NCBI RefSeq assembly: GCF_003515685.1
Contig: NZ_QWEG01000002.1
Span: 248,001-312,000, forward strand
Length of the DNA stretch: 64,000 nt
Reading direction: 5' to 3'
Source: Neobacillus notoginsengisoli
GTDB taxonomy: Bacteria > Bacillota > Bacilli > Bacillales > Cytobacillaceae
In this document: piece after piece, positions 17,196 to 24,917 of the stretch
Layout of the letters: every line of letters starts with the position of its first letter
Numbering within the stretch: the stretch's first letter is position 1
The notes under the pieces: generated by a model
Seen by the model: only the letters and a program-made list of their open reading frames with translations
What the model was told of the DNA's origin: nothing
Databases searched by the model: none
Position numbers and translations under genes: made by a program

Positions 17196-18116
17196 CTATT
17201 TTTGAATTAGTTCGGCAGGAGCATACATTTCCTTGTCGTCGACTTCTTTTCCGCTAAACACTTTTTCTATTTGTTCAATGACAATTTTCGACATGCCGAC
17301 AAAGTTTTGCTTAACAGTCGCGCTGATTGGCGAACCCTTTTCAATCATATCGACTGCCTGGCTATTGCCATCAATACCCGTCACAATAATCCCTTCACGA
17401 TTAGCTGCCTGAATGGCTTGTGCCGCGCCAATTGCCGGCTCATCCCAGCCCGCCCATACCGCAGTGATTGAATCTTTTCCGGAATTCGAAAGAAGTAGGT
17501 TTTCCATTTGCTGCCTAGCATTTTCGATTGGCCCTGGAACCTTGATTTCTTGTTCTGTCACGACTTTGATGCCGGGGTTTTCCTTCAGCATTTTATCAAG
17601 TATTTCGGTACGTTTCAGTACCCCCGGATGCGGACGATGTGTGAACACAATTAGATTCCCTTTTCCACCCATTTGTTCAAAAAGATGCTCAGTGATCATT
17701 TTGGACATCGCTTCATTATCACTAGTAGCATTCAATGCCATCCCGTCAATATAGCTAGAGTCCGCCCCAAAAACCGGAATCTTCTTCTCATTCGCGAGCT
17801 TAATCTGCGCCTTTACCTGATTAGGGTCCGTGCTGACAATGACAATAGCGCTTACATTTGATGAAATAACATCTTCCATTCTGGAAGCCATCGCGCTAAC
17901 ATCACCATTAGTATCAATCACATTTGGCTTCCACCCCTTCTCCTTCGCACCTTTTTCCAACTCATCTACCATTTGCTTTGTTGTAACAGAGGACAGGAAT
18001 GGAGTCAGGATGGCAACTTTCTTCGTCTCTGATTTCTTTCCTTCCGTTTCTTTTGAACAAGCGACCATTGAAACGAGCATCAACACAGCAATCATGAATG
18101 TCAGCAACTTTTTCAT
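17196..18116 (-). CDS. Sugar-binding lipoprotein of the ABC transporter
   Basis: The 306-residue periplasmic-binding-protein-like protein (Peripla_BP_4 type) has a lipoprotein signal peptide and lipobox (LVSMVAC, Cys near residue 20). The mature part resembles ribose/AI-2-class binding proteins (IVIVSTDPNQVKAQIKLAN; VTGIDGNSQAVDMI). It is tethered to the outer face of the membrane and passes ligand to the permease. It is the first gene of the transport operon, 127 bp downstream of the SorC regulator. The ligand is unknown. Confidence 0.92.
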   Translation of the reverse strand: MKKLLTFMIAVLMLVSMVACSKETEGKKSETKKVAILTPFLSSVTTKQMVDELEKGAKEKGWKPNVIDTNGDVSAMASRMEDVISSNVSAIVIVSTDPNQVKAQIKLANEKKIPVFGADSSYIDGMALNATSDNEAMSKMITEHLFEQMGGKGNLIVFTHRPHPGVLKRTEILDKMLKENPGIKVVTEQEIKVPGPIENARQQMENLLLSNSGKDSITAVWAGWDEPAIGAAQAIQAANREGIIVTGIDGNSQAVDMIEKGSPISATVKQNFVGMSKIVIEQIEKVFSGKEVDDKEMYAPAELIQK

Positions 18117-18243
18117 TTTTCATTTCCCCCGTTAATAGAATGTTATTTTCAAAACTGCTTTGGCATTTTTATTGATCCATTTTGCAAAACGGCTCTTTTG
18201 AATTTATTTCTATTTTGGTTAAACAACACTCGCTTATTAATGA

Positions 18244-19197
18244 TTAATGTCTCTGTCCCTTTTCCACTATAGCCTTTGCGGTCTTCATATCTGTAATCAG
18301 GACATCAACCCAACCGCCGGTCAAGGCTGCATGGATGGCATCGGCTTTGGAAAGGCCTCTCGCTAAGGCAATCACCTGACCTACGCGCTTCAGCTCTATT
18401 CCGGTAATCCCAATCATTCTGTCGGATATCTGGTTTCCAACCTCTTCACCCTCTTTGTTAATAAAAGAGGTGCCAATACTGCAAACAGCTCCAACATCAA
18501 TCAGCTCTGTCAAATCACGGCTATCAAGATTTGTTGATTTATAAAAGGTAGCGCTTTCGGAAACCTGCCCAATTCCTATAATGGCAAGGTTCGCCTCTTT
18601 CGACATAGTAATAACCTTTTCAATATCAGGCTCTTTGAGAAACCTCTTTTTTGTCTCCTCCGAACTGACAATCGCAGGGGCATTCAGTATTAAATTGGCC
18701 CCTTTTGCCTGCTTCGCCATAATTGAACAATTCATATTCGCGTGAGACTCGCTGACTTCTGCACCCCATCCGCCAATTAGAGGGATGAAGGTAAGATTTT
18801 TCTTCTGCGGATCCTTCAGTTCTTTTGCCAGGACATTCACTGTCTTCCCGGCCATAACGCCGACAAGTTCACCATCTATAAAAATGCTCTCCAGATGGGC
18901 CGCTGCTGCCTGGGCAATTAACACATCGGCAAGTCCGGTATCAGCATCTGCCGTATCGACGACAATTACATCCCGCAGCCCAAATAACTCCACCAATTCC
19001 CTTTCAATCTCAGACTCATCACTAAAAGGATTCCGAATCGTAATCTCAACAATCCCTTCAGCCTTTGCTTGGGAAATCAACCGGCTTACCTGCGGGCGTG
19101 AAATCCCATATTTCTTCGCAATGTCCTGTTGATTCAACCCCTCATGAAAATACAATTGGCAAACCTTTACCAACAAGCGCAGTTTCTCCTTTTCCAA
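18244..19197 (-). CDS. SorC/DeoR-family transcriptional regulator of the sugar operon
   Basis: The 317-residue protein has an N-terminal helix-turn-helix (NQQDIAKKYGISRPQVSRLISQA, about 18-42) and a C-terminal SorC sugar-binding domain (GVMAGKTV; IGIGQVSESATFYKS; GDRM-like region QISDRMIGI). SorC regulators, such as LsrR and CggR, sense phosphorylated sugars. The gene heads the operon it probably controls, so the kinase product of the last gene is a natural inducer candidate. Its promoter region carries repeated TGAACA boxes. Confidence 0.9.
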   Translation of the reverse strand: MEKEKLRLLVKVCQLYFHEGLNQQDIAKKYGISRPQVSRLISQAKAEGIVEITIRNPFSDESEIERELVELFGLRDVIVVDTADADTGLADVLIAQAAAAHLESIFIDGELVGVMAGKTVNVLAKELKDPQKKNLTFIPLIGGWGAEVSESHANMNCSIMAKQAKGANLILNAPAIVSSEETKKRFLKEPDIEKVITMSKEANLAIIGIGQVSESATFYKSTNLDSRDLTELIDVGAVCSIGTSFINKEGEEVGNQISDRMIGITGIELKRVGQVIALARGLSKADAIHAALTGGWVDVLITDMKTAKAIVEKGQRH

Positions 19198-19263
19198 TAA
19201 ACACCCCTCCCATTGCTAGAACGCAGCAATATGTAAATGAAGTACATCTTAGTGTGCTTTAAA

Positions 19264-19311
19264 ATTATATTAAATCTTTTGTACATTTGTTCAGTGCTGA
19301 AATATTGTTCA
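19264..19311 (-). promoter_or_regulatory. Candidate promoter with TGAACA repeats (SorC operator)
   Basis: On the minus strand TATAAT (19264-19269) lies 18 bp from TGAACA (19288-19293), a plausible -10/-35 pair. A second TTGAACA (19305-19311) and a TGTACA (19281-19286 region) flank it at about helical spacing. Such repeats on the promoter fit autoregulation by the SorC protein; the operator role is inferred. Confidence 0.45.
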
Positions 19312-19369
19312 ATTACACCATAAGAATAAACCTCCTGTCAACCTCCCGTCAACAAAAATTTTCATTAAA

Positions 19370-19398
19370 CGAAGCGCTGGAACCCTCCCCGTGCATCA
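19370..19398 (-). repeat. Degenerate REP half-unit
   Basis: GAAGCGCTGGAACCCTCCCC followed by GTGCATCAT matches the reverse half with one change in the core (CCCTCCCC for CCGTCCCC). It lies upstream of the DinB gene. Confidence 0.65.
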
Positions 19399-19465
19399 TT
19401 TTAAAGGATTTTCCCTATACAACAGCGAAGTTATGGTAAGAATGTATTTTGAAGGAGGAAGAAGA

Positions 19466-19969
19466 ATGTATCATACTCTTGATGAATTTTTGCAGACATG
19501 GAAACACGAGTCCGAGGGGACGCAAAGAATTATGGACGCGCTCACCGATGATTCGCTGAAACAGGAGGTCGCAAAGGACCACCGCACACTTGGACAATTG
19601 GCTTGGCATATTGTCACATCGCTCCACGAAATGTTGTCGCGCACCGGACTTAGATTTGAAGCCGCGCAACACGAAAGCCAACAACCATCCTCGGCAAAAG
19701 AAATCGCTGAAAGCTACCGGCAGGCGAGTAGCTCGATGGTTGCGGCCATCAAGGAACAGTGGACTGATGAAACTCTAAAAGAAGTCCATGACATGTATGG
19801 CCAGCAGTGGCCAAACTACGTCACCCTTTCCATCATCGTTGACCACCAAATCCACCACCGTGGGCAAATGACCATCCTCATGCGCCAGGCCGGCCTGAGA
19901 GTTCCTGGTATGTACGGGCCGTCGCGCGAAGAATGGCAGGACGCAGGAATGGAACCGCCTGCGCTATAA
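19466..19969 (+). CDS. DinB-family metal-binding protein
   Basis: The 167-residue four-helix-bundle protein of the DinB/YfiT superfamily has the conserved histidines in GQLAWHI (about residue 51) and in VDHQIHHRGQM (about 130-140) that form the metal site. Members act in thiol- or damage-related chemistry, but the specific role is rarely known. The ATG at 19466 follows AAGGAGG at good spacing; the longer frame from 19391 runs from a REP remnant. A strong stem-loop lies after the stop. Confidence 0.85.
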   Translation: MYHTLDEFLQTWKHESEGTQRIMDALTDDSLKQEVAKDHRTLGQLAWHIVTSLHEMLSRTGLRFEAAQHESQQPSSAKEIAESYRQASSSMVAAIKEQWTDETLKEVHDMYGQQWPNYVTLSIIVDHQIHHRGQMTILMRQAGLRVPGMYGPSREEWQDAGMEPPAL

Positions 19970-20007
19970 AAACGAGGTGTGGCTTAGGATCCCACAAGTC
20001 TACTCAC

Positions 20008-20048
20008 AAAAAGAACCTGCCAGCCGACATGGCTAGGCAGGTTCTTTC
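20008..20048. terminator. Stem-loop terminator after the DinB gene
   Basis: AAAGAACCTGCC (20010-20021) pairs with GGCAGGTTCTTT (20036-20047) around an AGCC/GGCT inner stem, with A and T tracts on either side, so it can act in both directions. Confidence 0.75.
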
Positions 20049-20125
20049 TAATTCCAAAAAAAATTGAAACCCTTTTCTCAAAAATACCGTCTAATATTGT
20101 AAATACCTGCCAGGAGGCGAGTGGA

Positions 20126-20272
20126 ATGTCGAAAAACAACCCAAACAGGCGGTCCACCGCCGCAAAAGCCCTATACATCATCAACATCACCCTGCTCCTC
20201 GTCTTCGGACTCATCCTCTGGCTCCTCCACAAACACCCCCAAATCATGAAACCCTTCTCAAAATTTTTCTAG
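20126..20272 (+). CDS. Small single-pass membrane protein (48 aa)
   Basis: A short frame begins at ATG 20126, preceded by CAGGAGG with about eight nucleotides spacing, and ends at TAG 20270-20272. It encodes 48 residues: a basic N-terminus (MSKNNPNRRST), one hydrophobic helix (ALYIINITLLLVFGLILWLL) and a basic tail. It has its own ribosome site and lies between a terminator and a REP cluster. Function unknown; small membrane proteins of this kind often modulate larger membrane complexes. Confidence 0.65.
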   Translation: MSKNNPNRRSTAAKALYIINITLLLVFGLILWLLHKHPQIMKPFSKFF

Positions 20273-20276
20273 GTTG

Positions 20277-20360
20277 GTGAAGCATAGGGACGGTTCCACT
20301 GCTTCATTCGGGTCTCGAAAGAAGCATGGGGACGGTTCTACTGCTTCATTCGATATACGA
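20277..20360 (+). repeat. REP cluster 8: two halves in direct orientation
   Basis: GTGAAGCATAGGGACGGTTCC is followed about 50 bp later by a second forward half (GCATGGGGACGGTTC), each with a CATTCG arm. It starts five bases after the stop of the small membrane protein gene. Confidence 0.88.
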
Positions 20361-20430
20361 AATACCGGCGAGGGTAGACAGAAAAGCCCTAATACCTAAT
20401 TGAACTGCGTAAATCAACCTAGCCCCACAA

Positions 20431-20466
20431 AAAAGAAAAACCCGGGAGTGTCAATCACTCTCCAGG
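20431..20466 (-). terminator. Terminator of the 101-aa hypothetical gene
   Basis: On the minus strand CCTGGAGAGTG pairs with CACTCCCGGG, followed by TTTTTC. The stem overlaps the stop codon. Confidence 0.7.
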
Positions 20467-20760
20467 TACCTTTTCACCATCTTGCCCATAGTCTTCCAAG
20501 AGCTCTTGAATGATTTCCATATCGCCCTCGTATTTAACATCATTGTCGTAAATACTCTCATAAACCACTGTCCGCGAGCCGGTATCCGCCTCAAGCTTTA
20601 CTTCCAGCTTCAACTCCGTCCCGCTCAGACTATCCTCATCGCCTACCACCGGCTCCTTAGGCGAAATTTCCTTCTCCGAAAAACGGATTGCCGGCCTCCC
20701 TTCAGATTCCTTCACAATCGAAACAAACTCCGGCAGCGAAACATTTTCCTTCACACCCAT
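20455..20760 (-). CDS. Hypothetical acidic protein (101 aa)
   Basis: The 101-residue acidic protein, rich in Glu and Asp, starts MGVKENVSLPEFVSIV and has no signal peptide or membrane segment. No family was recognised. The ATG at 20760 is preceded by AGAAGAGG at short spacing; a GTG directly before it (20763) is an alternative start. The terminator at its end and its isolation suggest a monocistronic gene. Confidence 0.6.
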   Translation of the reverse strand: MGVKENVSLPEFVSIVKESEGRPAIRFSEKEISPKEPVVGDEDSLSGTELKLEVKLEADTGSRTVVYESIYDNDVKYEGDMEIIQELLEDYGQDGEKVPGE

Positions 20761-20863
20761 CACCTCTTCTAATCGTTTCCCCTGTTAGCATTAAATTAAA
20801 ACGCCCGTTTTATGCTCTTACTGGAAAAACCTTTAGAATCACCGAATGATTTTCTGCTAAAGA

Positions 20864-20935
20864 ATGAAGCAGGGGACGGTTCCACTGCTTCATTCGACAC
20901 CCGAAAGAAGCGCTAGAACCGTCCCCATGCCTCAC
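20864..20935. repeat. REP cluster 9: inverted pair (REPIN)
   Basis: ATGAAGCAGGGGACGGTTCC, a CATTCGACACCCGAAAG loop and the inverted half CTAGAACCGTCCCCATGC ending CCTCAC. Confidence 0.92.
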
Positions 20936-20939
20936 TAAC

Positions 20940-20986
20940 TAAAAAGAGCAACGAATCATACCGTCGCCAGGATAATCCGTTGCTCC
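20940..20986 (-). terminator. Terminator of the VOC-family gene
   Basis: On the minus strand GAGCAACG (with GAT/ATC extension) pairs with CGTTGCTC and is followed by TTTTT; it lies 10 bp past the stop codon. Confidence 0.75.
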
Positions 20987-20995
20987 ACCTCGCCA

Positions 20996-21379
20996 TTACC
21001 CTTCATACACCTCAATCGGCAGTCCATCCGGGTCCTTGAAAAACGTATACATCTTCCCGGTTAAAGGATCAACCCGGACTGGCTCTATCGCAACCCCATG
21101 CCCTTTCAAATGAGCGACAGTCTCTTCCATGTTTTCTACCTCGAAGGCCAAGTGGCGAAGCCCGACCGCCTCGGGATAGTTCGGCCGCTCCGCAGGTTCC
21201 GGAAACGAGAACAGCTCAATTTGATACTCGCCGTTCACCGACAAATCCAACTTGTACGAATCCCGCTCCTCGCGATAAACCTCCCGCACCGGCGAAAGCC
21301 CCAGCACCCTCACATAAAAATCCTTCGACCGCTCATAATCCGACGCGATCACCGCCACATGGTGAATCCTTTTCAACAA
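20996..21379 (-). CDS. VOC (glyoxalase/bleomycin-resistance) family protein
   Basis: The protein of about 127 residues has two beta-alpha-beta-beta-beta modules typical of the vicinal-oxygen-chelate fold. It has candidate metal ligands in IHHVAVI (His near residue 6), RHLAFEVEN and PIEVYEG (C-terminal Glu). It resembles the stand-alone lactoylglutathione-lyase-like group (YaeR/SMU1112c type). The TTG at 21379 was chosen because GGTGAGGG lies five nucleotides upstream and family members start just before LKRIHH; the frame is open to 21451 without a better site. The substrate is unknown. Confidence 0.8.
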   Translation of the reverse strand: MLKRIHHVAVIASDYERSKDFYVRVLGLSPVREVYREERDSYKLDLSVNGEYQIELFSFPEPAERPNYPEAVGLRHLAFEVENMEETVAHLKGHGVAIEPVRVDPLTGKMYTFFKDPDGLPIEVYEG

Positions 21380-21461
21380 CAAAACCCTCACCCGCTCCGC
21401 AAAAAAATACTCAATCCAAGCCATCATACACAAAAACAGCCGATTGAACAATGAAGCACGA

Positions 21462-21533
21462 GTGAGGCACGGGGACGGTTCTACTGCTTCTTTCGATACC
21501 CGAATGAAGCGCTGGAACCGTCCCCTGCCTCAC
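21462..21533. repeat. REP cluster 10: inverted pair (REPIN) at the end of hutG
   Basis: GTGAGGCACGGGGACGGTTC, a CTTTCGATACCCGAATG loop and the inverted half ending CCCCTGCCTCAC. Its right end supplies the TGA stop of hutG. Confidence 0.93.
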
Positions 21534-22519
21534 CGCATTCGAACGCCTGTCAAAAAGGTGAGGAAGACGTGGGTTCCTGTTTTTACGGTGGGTTGGGCTT
21601 GGGTGTCACGCATTGGGTCGAGGCAGACGATGTCCATTGCTTTGACCATTGGATGCTTGCCGGCTGTAAGCACTCCGCCGAGAAGCTCCTCGGTGGTCAT
21701 CCCGCCTGGCGTTGAGGCCGGCACCCCCGGAGCGTAGGCGATATCGAGGACGTCCATGTCAACGGTCATGTAAATGACATCCACCTTCGCCGCCAACTCT
21801 TCCAGACACTGGTCAACCGTTTCGGCGACACCCTTTTTCCTCACCTGGCGAAGCGTCCGGTAGTTGACGCCCTGCTCGTCCGCGTATTCCTTCAAATCCT
21901 TCGTGTTAAAAAAACCATGCAGCCCGAGGTTGTACATATCGCTTCCCTTAACAACACCGCTTTCAATGAGGTTCCTCATCGGCGTTCCATTCGACGGCCC
22001 GTTATCCTCCATGCTCCTCAGGTCAAAATGGGTATCGAATTGGAGAATGCCAATCCGCTTTTCAGGGCTGGCCCTATGCATCCCCTTGACCATCATTGCT
22101 GTAATTGAATGGTCGCCGCCAATTGCGCAAACAATCGATTTCGCAAACTGCCTATGCAGCGCGTAAGCAGCCTCACGAATATGTTCATGGCATTTGGCAA
22201 TGTCCGTCACATGCATCGGCACATCCCCGGCATCCAGCACCTTCAGCCCGGCGAGATCAACCTCTTCGTCAAGGTTATAGGTGGCAAAACTTTTCCACGA
22301 ACGCCGGAAGGCCTCCGGAAACTCGGAAGCTCCGGAAGCGCTAATCGAGGAACGCGATAACGGGACCCCCGCCAAAACAACATCCGCATCGAGGCTCGCC
22401 CCCTTCGAGAAATCGGCGATCGGCTGAATCCATTCGTGGACCTTCATCACCGACCCGTCCTCAGCCCTGATCCATGAAAAGCTTGGCGGCACCAGTTTAG
22501 GATAAAGGAAATTCTTCAA
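21530..22519 (-). CDS. hutG: Formimidoylglutamase (histidine degradation)
   Basis: The 329-residue protein of the ureohydrolase (arginase) family has the manganese-site motifs GGDHSITA, FDTHFDLR and DMDVLDIAYAPG. It hydrolyses N-formimidoyl-L-glutamate to glutamate and formamide, the last step of this branch of histidine use. Assignment as HutG rather than agmatinase rests on location beside hutI and hutU. The start is a TTG at 22519 with AAGGGGG upstream. The 538-bp gap to hutI holds a tandem repeat array. The stop codon lies within the REP end. Confidence 0.92.
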   Translation of the reverse strand: MKNFLYPKLVPPSFSWIRAEDGSVMKVHEWIQPIADFSKGASLDADVVLAGVPLSRSSISASGASEFPEAFRRSWKSFATYNLDEEVDLAGLKVLDAGDVPMHVTDIAKCHEHIREAAYALHRQFAKSIVCAIGGDHSITAMMVKGMHRASPEKRIGILQFDTHFDLRSMEDNGPSNGTPMRNLIESGVVKGSDMYNLGLHGFFNTKDLKEYADEQGVNYRTLRQVRKKGVAETVDQCLEELAAKVDVIYMTVDMDVLDIAYAPGVPASTPGGMTTEELLGGVLTAGKHPMVKAMDIVCLDPMRDTQAQPTVKTGTHVFLTFLTGVRMR

Positions 22520-22580
22520 TCCTATTCCCCCTTTTGCAAAAATCGTTTATATAGAGCCTTCCTTGGTAAGCCCGTTCTTT

Positions 22581-22910
22581 GTCCGAACCCAAAAGGTATT
22601 CGGACTCTCTAAGCCTTAAAAGCTCATTCTCTGTCCGAATCCAATACGTATTCGGACTCTCCAAGCCTTATAAACTCATTCTCTGTCCGAATCCAACAAG
22701 TATTCGGACTCTCCAAGCCTTAAAAGCCCATTCTCTGTCCGAATCCAACAGGTTTTCGGACTCTCTAAGCCTTAAATGCCCATTCTCTGTCCGAATCCAA
22801 CAGGTTTTCGGACTCTCTAAGCCTTATAAACTCATTCTCTGTCCGAATCCAACAGGTATTCGGGCTCTCTAAGCCTTATAAGCGCATTCTCTGTCCGTAT
22901 CCCGCAGTCT
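22581..22910. repeat. 52-bp tandem repeat array (about 6-7 units) between hutI and hutG
   Basis: GTCCGAA-type unit starts occur at 22581, 22633, 22685, 22737, 22789, 22841 and 22893, an exact 52-bp period. Each unit holds a small hairpin, GTCCGAA and TTCGGAC around an 11-nt loop, followed by a CTCTCTAAGCCTTA spacer. Units differ by a few substitutions, so the array is not brand new. All forward frames are open through it, but this is a by-product of the repeat. The rest of the gap shows nothing recognisable. Confidence 0.93.
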
Positions 22911-23057
22911 ATCAAACACCGCAAGCCCCTAAAGCATTTTTTTGCCAAGATTCAACGGTTTGGTATCCATCTGAGAACCTTTTTCGTGCCCATTTTACGA
23001 TTTGATACAAAGTCGGCCACAAATGAAGCTGGTTTACCAACCCAATACCCCAGTCAT

Positions 23058-24371
23058 CTACTCCCTCTGGCCAACCCCGGCCCCGGTCAAATCAACCCGC
23101 TCAACCAAATTCCTGCCGCTGACAACGACCCGGCCAGCTTTCACAACGGTATTCACGTGATTAACCCCGTACGAGTATTGAAGCTTCATATAATTCGGCA
23201 CATCAAAAATGGTGACGTCCGCCCTTTTGCCAACCTCCAGGCTTCCAACAACATCCGCCCGATTAATCGCATGGGCCGCGTTAATGGTCGCCGCGCATAA
23301 AACCTCCGCCGGCGTCATCCCCATCATCAGGCAGCCAAGATTCATCACAAAAGGCAGTGACACGGTCGGCGATGAGCCCGGATTGCAGTCGGTGGAGAGC
23401 GCAACCGGCACCCCAGCATCAATCATTTTCCTGGCATTCGCGAACTCCGCCCTCAGGAAATAGGCCGTTCCGGGTAGCAGAACCCCGACTACGCCAGCCG
23501 CTGCCATCGCCTCAATCCCTTTGCCGGTTGCTTTTAAAAGATGGTCCGCTGAAATCGCGCCCACCTCGGCCGCAAGCTCGGCTCCTTCATACGGCTCGAT
23601 TTCATCCGCATGAATTTTAGGCTTCAGTCCGAATTCAATCCCTGCCTTCAGAATTTTTCGCGACTGTTCAGGGGTAAACACGCCTTTTTCGCAAAAAACA
23701 TCATTGAACTCGGCGAGTCCCAGCTCCGCCACCTTTGGCAGCAACCCGATGACATAGTCAACAAACTCATCCGGTCGATCCTTATACTCCTTCGGCACCG
23801 CGTGCGCGCCCATGAAGGTTGAAACGATGTCCATAGGATGAACCTCATTCAGCTTTTTTGCGACTTCTAGCTGCTTCCGCTCGGTTTCCCACTCCATCCC
23901 GTAGCCGCTTTTTGCCTCGACGGTCGTTACGCCGTGCAAAAGTAACTGATCCAAACGGCTTGCGCTTTCTTCAAACAACTGCTCAAACGAGGCCGCTTTT
24001 GTCCTCGCCGTCGTCGCGTGAATCCCGCCGCCCGCGTTCATGATTTCCATATACGTCGCGCCCTGCAGCCGCATATTGAACTCATCTTCCCGGCTTCCTG
24101 CGAAAACTAGATGCGTGTGAGGATCGACGAGCCCCGGCGTGACAAGCTTCCCACTTACATCGACGACCTCCGCTTCCCCAAGCCGGCCGGCATAGGCTGC
24201 ACAAATCTCCTCATCCGTCCCGACTGCTTGAATCACACCATCCTCAATCCAAACGCTCCCGTTTTCAATCAATCCGAGGTCAGACATCTGCTCTTTTGTG
24301 CGCGGACCGTCCGCACTTCCTTTCAGCGTCACCAACTGTGACGCATTCCGTATCAATAGAGGCCTAGTCAA
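23058..24371 (-). CDS. hutI: Imidazolonepropionase
   Basis: The 437-residue amidohydrolase-superfamily enzyme hydrolyses imidazolone-5-propionate to N-formimidoylglutamate. Metal and substrate motifs include DPHTHLVFAGSR (HxH), GGGIHATTARTR-like GGGIHATTART, KIHADEIEP, SADHLLK and STDCNPGSSP. The TTG at 24371 is used because GGGGGAGG lies just upstream and the family starts shortly before IRNASQLVTL. It lies between hutU and hutG on the same strand, separated from each by a tandem repeat array. Confidence 0.94.
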   Translation of the reverse strand: MTRPLLIRNASQLVTLKGSADGPRTKEQMSDLGLIENGSVWIEDGVIQAVGTDEEICAAYAGRLGEAEVVDVSGKLVTPGLVDPHTHLVFAGSREDEFNMRLQGATYMEIMNAGGGIHATTARTKAASFEQLFEESASRLDQLLLHGVTTVEAKSGYGMEWETERKQLEVAKKLNEVHPMDIVSTFMGAHAVPKEYKDRPDEFVDYVIGLLPKVAELGLAEFNDVFCEKGVFTPEQSRKILKAGIEFGLKPKIHADEIEPYEGAELAAEVGAISADHLLKATGKGIEAMAAAGVVGVLLPGTAYFLRAEFANARKMIDAGVPVALSTDCNPGSSPTVSLPFVMNLGCLMMGMTPAEVLCAATINAAHAINRADVVGSLEVGKRADVTIFDVPNYMKLQYSYGVNHVNTVVKAGRVVVSGRNLVERVDLTGAGVGQRE

Positions 24372-24494
24372 TTCTGCCTCCCCCTTTCTTTGCAAAAACA
24401 CAACCCTCTGCGCCCGAAGCCGTGGTTTTTCCCCGTTTCGGGCGTAGAGGTCGATTCTCTGTTACTGTTCGTGCTACCTTTTCACCGATTCGGG

Positions 24495-24765
24495 CTTAGA
24501 GAACGCTGCTCTATGACCGTTTGAGCGATTTTTTCGTTGCCTCGGTCGTTGATAAAGTTCCTCTTAGACCCTACCAGCAATTTTTCATCGCTCCGGTCGT
24601 TGAGATGCCTCCTATTCGACCGCACCAACAATTTTCGGCGGCTACGGTCGTTGAGACCGATTCTATTCGACCGTACCAACCAATTTTCCGCAACTATAGT
24701 CGTTGAGATGGCTCTATTCGACCGCACCAACGTTTTTTCAACGCTACGGTCGTTGAGACTAGCTC
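24495..24765. repeat. Imperfect 51-bp tandem repeat array between hutU and hutI
   Basis: CGGTCGTTGAG-type units recur at 24543, 24594, 24645, 24697 (mutated) and 24747, spaced 50-52 bp. Each unit holds complementary CGACCG and CGGTCG blocks that can form a stem. The sequence is unrelated to the array beyond hutI, but the period and stem-spacer design are the same. Confidence 0.85.
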
Positions 24766-24917
24766 AGTTCCGTCCGAACGCCCGTCTTTTCGCTGCCCGA
24801 TGTCTCGCACGCCTTCCGACCGCTAGAATGGTTCCTAAAGCAACTACAAATACCGAAAGAGCCCCACGTACTCAGCAGTACTTTTGCCAGCATAAAAAAT
24901 CTCGAGTCGAAAAGCCT

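Noticed and set aside
22579-22872. Forward open frame coding a repetitive 97-residue protein
   Set aside because: It is a by-product of the 52-bp tandem array: the period is not a multiple of three, other frames are also open, and no ribosome site precedes it.
22581-24765. CRISPR array
   Set aside because: Units are contiguous tandem repeats without variable spacers, and no cas genes are present.
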